Of a stretch of 38,073 bases of DNA, positions 1 through 7,380 are shown piece after piece. Made by a program: the position numbers and the translations under genes. Position 1 is the first letter of the stretch. Every line of letters begins with the position of its first letter. A model generated the notes under the pieces. It was not told where the DNA came from. It did not search any database and saw only the letters and a program-made list of their open reading frames with translations. The stretch is from the NCBI GenBank assembly GCA_002408125.1, contig DHQO01000027.1:54451-92523 (forward strand), in the 5' to 3' direction. The DNA comes from Hyphomonadaceae bacterium UBA5336. Lineage in GTDB: Bacteria; Pseudomonadota; Alphaproteobacteria; Caulobacterales; Hyphomonadaceae.

Positions 1-317
1 AAGATCTGGCCGACGCAGATATCAACATCCGGGCGCTTGTGTCCGGCGCGCTCGACCTGCTCGGCGAAGAAGTCCTGCGGCACCTCGATACGGATGCCCG
101 CCCCGTCGCCGGTCTTGCCATCGGCATCGACAGCGCCGCGGTGCCAGACATTTTTCAGAGCCTTGATGCCCATCTCGACAATCTCGCGGCGCGAGCGGCC
201 ATCGAGTGCGGCCACGAGGCCAACTCCGCAGGCATCGGACTCATGGGCCGGATCATAGGCATGCGCGTCGATCAGTTTCTGGCGGTTTGCGAGATAGCGG
301 TCGATTTCACTGGTCAT
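1..317 (-). CDS. gltB: Glutamate synthase large subunit, N-terminal part (cut by window edge)
   Basis: The first 105 codons of glutamate synthase (GOGAT) large subunit are read on the minus strand; the rest lies outside the window. GltB takes glutamine, releases ammonia in its class II amidotransferase domain and transfers it to 2-oxoglutarate. The visible part carries the amidotransferase start: Cys30 in DACGVGLVA would be the N-terminal nucleophile after propeptide removal, followed by WHRGAVDADGKTGDGAGI, the conserved stretch of this family. Its ATG (315-317) overlaps the TGA stop of the upstream GFA gene in an ATGA arrangement, so translation is probably coupled. The partner small subunit gltD is two genes upstream in the same operon. 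Confidence 0.93.
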   Translation of the reverse strand, partial: MTSEIDRYLANRQKLIDAHAYDPAHESDACGVGLVAALDGRSRREIVEMGIKALKNVWHRGAVDADGKTGDGAGIRIEVPQDFFAEQVERAGHKRPDVDICVGQI

Positions 318-739
318 GACTGGCTCTCATTGAAGCGGGCGATGGTCTGCGCGCCGGTCAGGCGCGGGCGGTCGCCAGCAAGGTCGTAAAGGTCGGGTTT
401 TTCATCGACGAAGATCTCTTCGCTGATGGTCTGGCCCGGTGGAATATCGAGCGATCCGACGAGCACTGCCCAGTGCGCGCCATCATGCTTCATCCGATAG
501 AACAGGCTTGAGCCGCAATTGACGCAGAAGCCGCGCTGGGCCCAGTCGGAGCTGTTATACCAGGCCAGCGTATCGTCGCGCTGGAACTCGATCTGGTCGT
601 CCTCGACCATCATGTCGATGAAGACACTGCCGGTCCAGCGCTGGCACATGCGGCAATGGCAGGCCGAGATCGGGCCGGGCTCGGAAAGGGTGAAGGCCAC
701 CCCGCCGCACAGGCAGTGTCCGTGAATCTTCTCGCCCAT
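314..739 (-). CDS. GFA/CENP-V family zinc-binding protein
   Basis: A 141-aa protein of the GFA family (glutathione-dependent formaldehyde-activating enzyme-like, Mss4-like fold). The zinc-ligand pattern is complete: C9-x-C11 in CLCGG, C27-x-C29-x2-C32 in CHCRMC, and C72-x2-C75 in CVNCGSS. Family members bind structural zinc through these cysteines, and most have no proven reaction; the formaldehyde-glutathione role was shown only for some members. The gene sits between gltD (5 nt upstream) and gltB (4-nt overlap), so it is co-transcribed with glutamate synthase. A role in GOGAT function is possible but is only inferred from position. Confidence 0.88.
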   Translation of the reverse strand: MGEKIHGHCLCGGVAFTLSEPGPISACHCRMCQRWTGSVFIDMMVEDDQIEFQRDDTLAWYNSSDWAQRGFCVNCGSSLFYRMKHDGAHWAVLVGSLDIPPGQTISEEIFVDEKPDLYDLAGDRPRLTGAQTIARFNESQS

Positions 740-744
740 TCCTG

Positions 745-2196
745 CTACTCCGCGGCCACGAGCGGCGAGCCGATTTCGGCATGCTCGCGCATGAATGCGT
801 GCATCGCCTCGGCAGCGTCGCGGCCATCCTTGATCGCCCAGACCACCAGCGAGGCCCCGCGTACAATGTCGCCGGCGGCGAACACGCCCTTCAGGCCGGT
901 CATCATGGTGGCGAAATCAATGCGCACCGCACCCCAGCGATTGACCGCAAGACTCGGCTCGCCCCAGAGGCGCGGCAGGTCTTCCGGATCGAAGCCCAGC
1001 GCCATGATCACCATGTCGGCCTTCACATCAAAGGTCTCGCCGGTCTTTTCCGGCGCTTGACGGCCGGAGGCGTCCGGCGGCCCGAGCTTCATGCGCGCGG
1101 CGCGCACAGCCTTCATCTTGCCGGCCCTGGTGTCGAGAACCGCTTCCGGCGCGGCGAGCCATTCGAAGGTCACGCCTTCTTCCTCGGCATTGGCGACCTC
1201 GCGCTGGGAGCCGGGCATGTTTGACCGGTCGCGGCGGTAAAGGCAGGTGACGGATTTCGCGCCCTGGCGCACGGCGGTACGCACACAGTCCATCGCCGTA
1301 TCGCCGCCGCCGATCACCACGACCCGCTTGCCATTGGCGTTCAGCGTGCCGTCATCCCAGGCTGGGACTTCGTCGCCAAAATTCTTGCGGTTGGACGCGG
1401 TGAGGAATTCCAGCGCCGGAAAGACCGAGGAATGGCCCACGCCCGGCACTTTCAGCTCGCGCGCCTTGTAGACGCCAGTGGCGATCAGCACGCTGTCATG
1501 GCGCGCGCAAAGCTCGGAAAAGCCGAGATCGACCCCGACATTGCAATTGTAGACGAACTTGATGCCGGCCTCTTCGAGCCGGTCGAGCCGGCGCATGACG
1601 ACATGTTTCTCCAGCTTGAAGCCTGGGATGCCGTAGGTCAGCAGGCCGCCGCCGCGATCATAACGGTCATAGACGGTGACATCATAGCCCTTGCGGCGCA
1701 GCTGTTCGGCCGCCGCGAGCCCGCCGGGCCCCGCGCCGATCACTCCAGCCGACTGACCGCGAGGCCGGCCTGGCTTGATTGGCGGCACCCAGCCATTTTC
1801 CCAGGCCGTCTCGGTGATGTGCTTTTCCATCGCGCCGATAGTAACCGTGCCATGACCGGACTGCTCGATCGTGCAGATCCCCTCGCACAGCCGGTCCTGC
1901 GGGCAGATCCGACCGCAGATCTCCGGCATGTTGTTGGTGGCGCTGGAGACCTGATAGGCCTCCTGCATGCGCCCTTCGGCGGCCAGCATCAGCCAGTCTG
2001 GAATATTGTTCGAGAGCGGGCAGCCCTGCTGGCAGAAGGGCACGCCGCACTGGCTGCAGCGCCCGGCCTGGGCTGTGGCGGCTTCCGCCGAGAAGCTCTC
2101 ATAGATCTCCTCGAAGTCATGAGCGCGTGCGTCCACGTCCCGCTTGTCCGGCATGGCTCGGGACACAGTGGTGAATTTAAGCATCTTTTGCGCCAT
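745..2196 (-). CDS. gltD: Glutamate synthase small subunit (NADPH)
   Basis: A 483-aa small subunit of NADPH-glutamate synthase, which passes electrons from NADPH through FAD and iron-sulfur clusters to GltB. Cysteines that bind two 4Fe-4S clusters are at 47, 50, 55, 59 and 94, 98, 104, 108. The FAD dinucleotide fold GAGPGG is at about 154-159 and the NADPH fold IGGGDTAMDC at about 295-304. An in-frame start 19 codons upstream exists, but the ATG at 2194-2196 is preferred: AGAGG lies 8 nt before it and the family N-terminus begins here. First gene of the gltD-GFA-gltB operon; the gap to uppP (2197-2451) must hold its promoter. Confidence 0.95.
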   Translation of the reverse strand: MAQKMLKFTTVSRAMPDKRDVDARAHDFEEIYESFSAEAATAQAGRCSQCGVPFCQQGCPLSNNIPDWLMLAAEGRMQEAYQVSSATNNMPEICGRICPQDRLCEGICTIEQSGHGTVTIGAMEKHITETAWENGWVPPIKPGRPRGQSAGVIGAGPGGLAAAEQLRRKGYDVTVYDRYDRGGGLLTYGIPGFKLEKHVVMRRLDRLEEAGIKFVYNCNVGVDLGFSELCARHDSVLIATGVYKARELKVPGVGHSSVFPALEFLTASNRKNFGDEVPAWDDGTLNANGKRVVVIGGGDTAMDCVRTAVRQGAKSVTCLYRRDRSNMPGSQREVANAEEEGVTFEWLAAPEAVLDTRAGKMKAVRAARMKLGPPDASGRQAPEKTGETFDVKADMVIMALGFDPEDLPRLWGEPSLAVNRWGAVRIDFATMMTGLKGVFAAGDIVRGASLVVWAIKDGRDAAEAMHAFMREHAEIGSPLVAAE

Positions 2197-2346
2197 GGAG
2201 GAGCCCTCTTGCGGTAGACTGTGCTGGCTATCGCGCAAAAGCACACCGCGCAAGCAAGTTTTTCGCGTAACATATCATGGTAATACATGTTTTTCGTATA
2301 TTTTTGGCGCGCAAAACCATGAGGAAAATTTCACACCCCCAATTAA

Positions 2347-2361
2347 GTATCATTTCGATAC
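2347..2361. promoter_or_regulatory. Small inverted repeat in the gltD-uppP divergent gap
   Basis: GTATC-ATTTC-GATAC lies in the AT-rich middle of the 255-bp gap between the divergent gltD and uppP genes. It is flanked by TTAA on the left and CATTAA on the right. An operator role for either gene is possible. It is only a 5-bp repeat and no regulator is identified. Confidence 0.25.
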
Positions 2362-2451
2362 ATTAAAGTCCCGGGCTTGTCTTGGGCATGAAAGCTGCCC
2401 TACAGCGGCAGATCACTGTCGCTTCATGCCGTTCCGGGACACCCTCTTCTC

Positions 2452-3297
2452 ATGTCACTTGTCCAACTCGTGCTTCTGTCCCTGGTTCAGGGCATCACCG
2501 AATGGCTGCCGATTTCCTCATCGGCCCACCTGATCCTGCTTCCGGAACTGCTCGGCACCGAAGACCAGGGCCCGCTGATCGATGCCATGGCGCATTTCGG
2601 CACCCTGTTCGCGATGCTGCTCTATTTCCGGCAGGATGTGGTGCGCGCCCTGCTGGGCGGACTGGAACTGGTCGGCTTTGGACGCCAGGCGGGCAATCGC
2701 CTGTCGGAGCGCGCGCGCCTGGCGCTCTTCATCATTATCGCCACCCCTTTCGGTATCGCGGCGGGCCTTGCCTTCGAACTGTCCGGGGAAGCCACACAGG
2801 CGATGTTGCGCACACCGGAAACGATTGCCGGCGCCACCATCGTCTTCGCCCTGGCGCTGTGGGCGTCTGACCTGATGGGCAAGCGCGTGCGCGTGCAGGA
2901 AGACATGCTGCCGCGCGACGCCATGTTGATCGGTGCCTCGCAGATGCTCGCCTTCATTCCCGGCACATCGCGCTCTGGCATCACCATGACCGCCGCCCTG
3001 GCGCTTGGCTTCAAGCGTACCGAGGCGGCGCGGTTTGCCATGCTGGTTGGCGCGCCGCTCCTGTTTGCCGTCGGCCTGCGCGCCTTTCTCGGCCTGGCCA
3101 TGGGCGAGGAGGCCGGCGCGAGCTTTTCCGACGGCCTGATCGTGGCGGCCCTCTCTTTCGTGTCGGGCTATCTTTCGATCTGGGGACTGATGGCGCTTCT
3201 GGAACGGATGAGCTTCCTGCCCTTTGTGGTCTACCGCCTGATCCTCGGCGCCATCCTGCTGGCCACCAGCCCGGTCGTCGCGTCTTTTCTGAGCTGA
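2452..3297 (+). CDS. uppP: Undecaprenyl-diphosphatase (bacitracin-resistance protein BacA/UppP)
   Basis: A 281-aa polytopic inner-membrane enzyme that removes one phosphate from undecaprenyl pyrophosphate, regenerating the lipid carrier for peptidoglycan and other envelope polymers. Both family signatures are present: QGITEWLPISSSAH near residues 13-26, with Glu17 of the E/Q-rich motif, and PGTSRSG at 170-176 with the catalytic Arg174. Length matches the family (about 265-285 aa) and about eight hydrophobic segments are visible. The ATG at 2452 has no strong ribosome-binding site; GGGA lies about 16 nt upstream. Transcribed alone, divergent from gltD. Confidence 0.95.
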   Translation: MSLVQLVLLSLVQGITEWLPISSSAHLILLPELLGTEDQGPLIDAMAHFGTLFAMLLYFRQDVVRALLGGLELVGFGRQAGNRLSERARLALFIIIATPFGIAAGLAFELSGEATQAMLRTPETIAGATIVFALALWASDLMGKRVRVQEDMLPRDAMLIGASQMLAFIPGTSRSGITMTAALALGFKRTEAARFAMLVGAPLLFAVGLRAFLGLAMGEEAGASFSDGLIVAALSFVSGYLSIWGLMALLERMSFLPFVVYRLILGAILLATSPVVASFLS

Positions 3298-3613
3298 TTT
3301 CAGAGATCAGGGTCCGCACCGCTCCCCCTCCCAACCGCCCACAGTCTCGCAGCATTGGGGCGGTTGGGAGGGGGAGCGGGCTGGCACGCCGGACACAGCG
3401 CACAAGGCTGAATCCGAAACAAGAAACGGCGCGCGGTCTGGCAAATCGGGGTGGCCTGTCCGCGCGCCGCTCTCACCGCAGTCGCGTCCCTTCGCCTGCG
3501 TGAGCCCTTGTTTGATTGAGACTATTTCGCTCAATCCAGACAGTTACGGGCTGGTAATCGGGCAAAGTGCAGGCAGAAGATGAACTTTGTTTAATGTTTG
3601 CGTGAACATATGC
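3298..3613. other. Hairpin-rich non-coding spacer between convergent uppP and pheA
   Basis: No credible gene lies in these 316 bases. Four separate inverted repeats are visible: a perfect 22-bp stem (3319-3340/3358-3379), a perfect 10-bp GC stem (3427-3436/3460-3469), a 7-bp stem GATTGAG/CTCAATC (3514-3520/3530-3536), and a near-perfect 20-bp palindrome over the pheA stop codon (3600-3619). None is followed by a clear U-run on either strand. Confidence 0.6.
3319..3379. repeat. Perfect 22-bp inverted repeat with 17-nt loop
   Basis: The left arm, 3319-3340, begins CCGCTCCCCCTCCC. The right arm, 3358-3379, is its exact reverse complement, separated by 17 nt. Each arm is purine- or pyrimidine-biased with long C or G runs. 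It starts 22 bp after the uppP stop. A factor-independent terminator is doubtful because no T-run follows. It could instead be a 3'-end stabilising hairpin or a REP/MITE-like repeat. Confidence 0.75.
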
Positions 3614-3619
3614 TCACGC
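3600..3619. promoter_or_regulatory. 20-bp near-perfect palindrome over the pheA stop codon
   Basis: GCGTGAACATATGCTCACGC matches its own reverse complement at 18 of 20 positions, and includes the pheA TGA (3614-3616 on the minus strand). It could be a protein-binding site or an RNA hairpin closing the pheA message. No regulator is known from the sequence. Confidence 0.35.
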
Positions 3620-4453
3620 GCCTGAAGGCGGTGTCGCGGACGGAAAAACGCCGAGAATTTTCAGCGAGGCGGAGAAGAATCCGAGCTCCTCCAGCGCCAG
3701 CTGAACAGACGGCGCATCAGGGTGGCCCTCGATCTCGGCATAGAACTGGGAGGCATAGAAAGCGCCCTCAAGCTGGTAGCTCTCCAGCTTGGTCATGTTC
3801 ACGCCATTGGTCGCGAATCCGCCCATGGCCTTGTAGAGTGCAGCAGGGATATTGCGCACCTGGAACACGAACGCCGTCTTGATCGGCCCCGCATCGGGCT
3901 CAAGGTCCAGCGGCTCGCGCGCCATGATGATGAAGCGCGTGGTGTTGTGCGCCTCGTCCTCGATATCCTCAGCCAGGATCTCCAGGCCATAGACCTCGGC
4001 GGCAAGGCGCGGTGCGATGGCGGCAATCGTACGGTCCTGGCGGTCGCGCACCTCGTGCGCCGCGCCGGCCGTATCGCCCGCCGTCACCGCTTCGATGCCA
4101 TGCTCGCGCAGGAAGCGGCGGCACTGGCCCAGCGCCATGATGTGCGAGCGCGCCTTCTTCACCTCTTCCAGCTTCACGCCCGGCAGGGCCATGAGCTGAA
4201 ACCGGATCGGCAGGAAATACTCGCCGGTGATGTGCAGGCTGGTGCCTGGCAACAGGTGGTGGATGTCACCCACGCGCCCGGCAATGGTGTTGTCGACAGG
4301 GATCATCGCCAGTTCGGCGGCGCCGGTTTCCACGGCGGCAAGCGTATCCTCGAAGGTCGGACAGGCCAGCGGTTCGAGATCAGGATGGATCCGGCGGCAG
4401 GCGATATGGGAGTTGGCTCCCGGCTCGCCCTGATATGCGATTGCTTTCGTCAT
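3614..4453 (-). CDS. pheA: Prephenate dehydratase
   Basis: A 279-aa prephenate dehydratase that converts prephenate to phenylpyruvate in phenylalanine synthesis. The catalytic domain runs from AYQGEPGANSH near the N-terminus to the TTRF motif at 171-174 (Thr172-Arg173-Phe174). A C-terminal ACT regulatory domain (about 190-270) carries KLESYQLEG, the local form of the phenylalanine-binding ESRP motif, so feedback inhibition is likely. There is no chorismate mutase domain, as is usual for alphaproteobacterial enzymes. The ATG at 4453 is chosen over an in-frame start 26 codons upstream because AGGAAG lies 5 nt before it. Divergent from the cytochrome c gene with a 98-bp gap. Confidence 0.94.
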   Translation of the reverse strand: MTKAIAYQGEPGANSHIACRRIHPDLEPLACPTFEDTLAAVETGAAELAMIPVDNTIAGRVGDIHHLLPGTSLHITGEYFLPIRFQLMALPGVKLEEVKKARSHIMALGQCRRFLREHGIEAVTAGDTAGAAHEVRDRQDRTIAAIAPRLAAEVYGLEILAEDIEDEAHNTTRFIIMAREPLDLEPDAGPIKTAFVFQVRNIPAALYKAMGGFATNGVNMTKLESYQLEGAFYASQFYAEIEGHPDAPSVQLALEELGFFSASLKILGVFPSATPPSGA

Positions 4454-4551
4454 CGAACTTCCTGCAAGATGCGTCACCACGTCAGTTGTGGCGCGCTGGC
4501 CCCTGTGCCACCTAAACGCCACGAAAACCACAGCGATATGGAAAAATCTCC

Positions 4552-5412
4552 ATGGGCGGAATGCTTTTGAACAAGATTTTGGGCGCCGGACTGGCCACCG
4601 TGCTGGTGATTCTGGGCCTGATCAACCTGCCGAGCCTGCTGTTTTCCCAGGGCGGTGAAGGCCATCACGACGATCATCACGGCGAAGAGCTGTCCCTGAA
4701 CGAACAGATCGCAGCGACCTACGCTTATTATGTGCCAATCGCCGATGTCGGTACCGGCGGCTCCGATGAGCCCGAAGAGGTGTTCGACCTCGGCCTGGCG
4801 CTCGCCGGCGCAGATGTCGACCGCGGCGCCAGCAGCTTCCAGCAGAAATGCGCGTCCTGTCACGTGATCGAAGCCGGCGCCGGCAATGGCATCGGCCCGA
4901 ACCTCCACAATGTGGTTGGCGCGGCCAAGCACCATCACGACGACTTCCGCTATTCCAGCGCGATGGAAGAGATGGGCGGCGCCTGGACCTATGAGGACCT
5001 GGACGCCTGGTTGAAATCGCCGTCTTCCTACATCAGCGGCACCAGCATGGGCTTTGCCGGCCTGAACCGCGATAGCGAACGCGCCAATGTGATCGCCTAT
5101 CTTGCGGCGCAGACCGACAATGCCCCGGCCTTCCCCGACCCGCTCCCGGAAGTCGGCCCCGAAGAGGAAACCGTTCCGGCTGAAGGCGAGCCCGCCCCCA
5201 TCCCGGCCGAAGGGTCGAGCGGTGAAGGCGCACCGGTTGAGCCAGCCAGCGTCGAGGAAGTCACCGATGGCGCGGTCGAAGCCATTGAAGGCGCTGTCGA
5301 GGAAACCGCCGAGACGGTGGAAGAGGCGGCCGAGGAGCTGACCGAGGAAGCCGAAGAGGCGACCGAAGACGCAGACGAAGAAGCAACCGAGGACGCAGGC
5401 GACGAACACTAG
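4552..5412 (+). CDS. Membrane-anchored class I cytochrome c with acidic tail
   Basis: A 286-aa protein with one N-terminal membrane anchor (about residues 7-31) and a periplasmic cytochrome c domain (about 85-188). Heme is attached at C100-A-S-C103-H104, and Met166 in GTSMGF is the likely sixth ligand. Layout and domain resemble CycM/c552-type cytochromes that carry electrons from the bc1 complex to cytochrome c oxidase; that role is inferred. Two features are unusual. There are His/Asp clusters just after the anchor (GHHDDHHGEE) and in the heme domain (KHHHDD). A tail of about 85 residues (200-286) is built almost only of Glu, Ala, Thr, Val, Pro and Asp. The start has a modest GGAAA upstream; ATG at 4561 is an alternative. 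Confidence 0.9.
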   Translation: MGGMLLNKILGAGLATVLVILGLINLPSLLFSQGGEGHHDDHHGEELSLNEQIAATYAYYVPIADVGTGGSDEPEEVFDLGLALAGADVDRGASSFQQKCASCHVIEAGAGNGIGPNLHNVVGAAKHHHDDFRYSSAMEEMGGAWTYEDLDAWLKSPSSYISGTSMGFAGLNRDSERANVIAYLAAQTDNAPAFPDPLPEVGPEEETVPAEGEPAPIPAEGSSGEGAPVEPASVEEVTDGAVEAIEGAVEETAETVEEAAEELTEEAEEATEDADEEATEDAGDEH

Positions 5413-5442
5413 AGCGCCGCACAGTCTTTTGGATTTTTCAGA

Positions 5443-5470
5443 AAGCCCGGCCGCCGCGCCGGGCTTTTTC
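5443..5470 (+). terminator. Rho-independent terminator after cytochrome c
   Basis: The stem AAGCCCGGC/GCCGGGCTT (5443-5451/5458-5466), with a 6-nt loop, is followed by a T-run on the plus strand. It lies 30 bp after the cytochrome c stop and just before the convergent end of the MarR-like gene. Confidence 0.85.
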
Positions 5471-5474
5471 CATG

Positions 5475-5855
5475 TCAGGCCGCCCTGGCCTGGCCGGCGC
5501 GCTGGGCGCCCTTGCCGGTGTCGGTGCCATCCCCGCGCGTGAGCGGGCCGACCATGGCGCGCAGGAAGCCGGCGCCTTCCGCCGTGCGCTCGATGAAGAT
5601 CGAACGCAGGTCATGCTCATCGGTGATGCGGTTCACAAAGCCGAGCGTTTCCAGACGATCCAGCGCGCGCGTCACCACGGGCTTGGAAAGCTTCAGGGAA
5701 GCTGCCAGCCCGCGCACCGTGTGCGGGCCGGGTTCCAGCGCCACGCTCATCAGGATGCCGAGCTGGCGGGCCGTCAGATCCGGAGCGTCCGCCCGGATAT
5801 TGGCAACCGTGGCCGCCTTCAGAAAGGCCAGTGCATCGCGTTCTGACAAGGCCAT
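5475..5855 (-). CDS. MarR-like winged-helix transcriptional regulator
   Basis: A 126-aa protein with a MarR-type winged helix: an N-terminal helix region, then TARQLGILMSVAL, the helix-turn-helix GLAASLKLSKPVVTRALDRL, and a wing ending in IFIERTAEG. Members of this family repress or activate nearby genes and usually respond to a small ligand. Here the ligand and targets are unknown. The ATG at 5855 is preceded by GAGGAG at good spacing, better than the GTG 15 nt upstream. It lies 60 bp downstream of the aminopeptidase gene on the same strand and is probably co-transcribed with it. The last 25 residues are Gly/Ala/Arg-rich and probably disordered. Confidence 0.85.
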   Translation of the reverse strand: MALSERDALAFLKAATVANIRADAPDLTARQLGILMSVALEPGPHTVRGLAASLKLSKPVVTRALDRLETLGFVNRITDEHDLRSIFIERTAEGAGFLRAMVGPLTRGDGTDTGKGAQRAGQARAA

Positions 5856-5915
5856 GAGAGATCTCCTCACTCGTCCTTGAGCAAGGCTTCAGTGATTTGC
5901 CCGATTGGTAAAGGC

Positions 5916-7271
5916 TCAACCGTAACGTGCCTGGAGCATCGCCCAGGCCGCACGCAGGCCGGTGGCCGCTCCGCCGGACGGGCGGCCATACTTGCCCTCG
6001 CGCCAGGCCCAGATGTCGAAATGGATCCAGCTGGGGGTCGTGACGAACTCCGCCAGGTAGACCGCCGCCGTGATCGAGCCGGCCATACGCCCGCCGGCAT
6101 TGGCAATATCGGCGATCGAGCTCGACAGCATCGAACGGTAAGGCCGCCAGAGCGGCATGCGCCAGACCGGATCGCCGCTCGCCTTGCCGCCCTCCACAAG
6201 GGCCCCGGCCAGCGCGTCCTCGTCGGTATAGAAGGGCGCCAGGTCCGGGCCGACGGCCACACGCGCCGCACCGGTCAGGGTGGCAAAATCGATCAGCAGG
6301 TCGGGCGCGCCCTCGCAGGCGCGCGCGAGGGCATCGCACAGGATCAGCCGGCCTTCGGCATCGGTATTGTCGATCTCCACCTTCAGGCCCTTGCGGGTCG
6401 GGAAGATGTCGCCCGGCCGGAAGGCATTGGCCGCGACATTGTTTTCCACCGAGGGGATGTAGAGCTTCAGCCGCACCGGCAGCTTCGCCTCCATCACAAG
6501 CCGGGCGAGCGCGATGGCATGGGCCGCCCCGCCCATATCCTTCTTCATCAGGCGCATATAATCGCCGGTCTTGATGTTCAGCCCGCCCGTGTCGAAGGCG
6601 ACGCCCTTGCCGACCAGGGCCAGCTCCGGATCGCTCGCCTTGCCCCAGCTCAGCTCCATGATGCGCGGCTCGCGCATGCCAGCCCGGCCGACAGCGTGGA
6701 TCATGGGATAGTTCTGTTTCAGGAGGTCGTCCCCGCGCACGACGGAAAGGTCGGCCCCGTTTGCCTTTGCCAGATCGGCAATCGCAGACTCGATCCCGTC
6801 AGGCCCCATATCCTCGGCCGGGGTGTTGACGAGATCGCGGGCGAGGCGCACCGCGCCGGCCTCGCGCGCCATGGCCTCGCCGCCGTCCTCAGGCAGCACC
6901 AGGCGCGGCGGCGTGGTCGGCGTGGAGACATAGGTCTCGAACCGGTAGGCCCCGTCCATCCAGCCGGCCACCGCCCAGGCCGGGCTGAACCCTTCCGGCA
7001 GACGTGCAAGGGCATAGTCACCCGTGGGCAGCTGTGCCGACAGGGCTGCCAGCGCCAGGGCATCCTTGCCGTCGCCGATGCCGAACAGCACGCTGCCGAT
7101 GGAGCCATCCTCGCGCGGTGCGATCACGCGCTGGCCCATCTTTCCGCGGAAGCCCGATGCCGCGGCAAACGCCCCCAGCGCGCCGCCGGGTGCGGCGGAG
7201 GCCCAATCCTCGCTGGTAAAAACGTGGATTTCAGCTGGATTGGTAGCTGACGCGGCGAAAACGGGGTCCAT
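5916..7271 (-). CDS. M17 family leucyl aminopeptidase
   Basis: A 451-aa cytosolic aminopeptidase of family M17, a two-metal enzyme that removes N-terminal residues from peptides. Active-site signatures are intact: GKGVAFDTGGLNIK (Lys222 and Asp227), KKDMGG near 243-248, and NTDAEGRL at 302-309, which gives two metal ligands and the catalytic Arg308. The length suits the shorter M17 branch that has a reduced N-terminal domain. ATG at 7271 is chosen over a GTG at 7277 because GAGGA sits 9 nt upstream of it. Upstream partner of the MarR-like gene and divergent from tadD with a 109-bp gap. Confidence 0.92.
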   Translation of the reverse strand: MDPVFAASATNPAEIHVFTSEDWASAAPGGALGAFAAASGFRGKMGQRVIAPREDGSIGSVLFGIGDGKDALALAALSAQLPTGDYALARLPEGFSPAWAVAGWMDGAYRFETYVSTPTTPPRLVLPEDGGEAMAREAGAVRLARDLVNTPAEDMGPDGIESAIADLAKANGADLSVVRGDDLLKQNYPMIHAVGRAGMREPRIMELSWGKASDPELALVGKGVAFDTGGLNIKTGDYMRLMKKDMGGAAHAIALARLVMEAKLPVRLKLYIPSVENNVAANAFRPGDIFPTRKGLKVEIDNTDAEGRLILCDALARACEGAPDLLIDFATLTGAARVAVGPDLAPFYTDEDALAGALVEGGKASGDPVWRMPLWRPYRSMLSSSIADIANAGGRMAGSITAAVYLAEFVTTPSWIHFDIWAWREGKYGRPSGGAATGLRAAWAMLQARYG

Positions 7272-7318
7272 GGGCACAGGTCCTCAACAGGGAAAAGTTA
7301 AGCCTGCAGGCAGATCCG

Positions 7319-7333
7319 TTAACCGGTTCTTGA
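7319..7333 (+). promoter_or_regulatory. CtrA-like box upstream of tadD
   Basis: TTAA-CCGGTTC-TTGA has the N7 spacing of the CtrA consensus TTAA-N7-TTAA with one mismatch. It lies 47 bp before the tadD ATG. CtrA activates pilus genes in Caulobacter, so the context fits. Binding is inferred. Confidence 0.45.
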
Positions 7334-7380
7334 CCCGCAATGCGCGAGAAGAACGCACTACAGAGCGTGAGGAGTCGCCA

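Noticed and set aside
3307..3534. 75-codon open frame on the minus strand in the uppP-pheA gap
   Set aside because: It reads through the 22-bp hairpin, has low-complexity composition and no ribosome-binding site.
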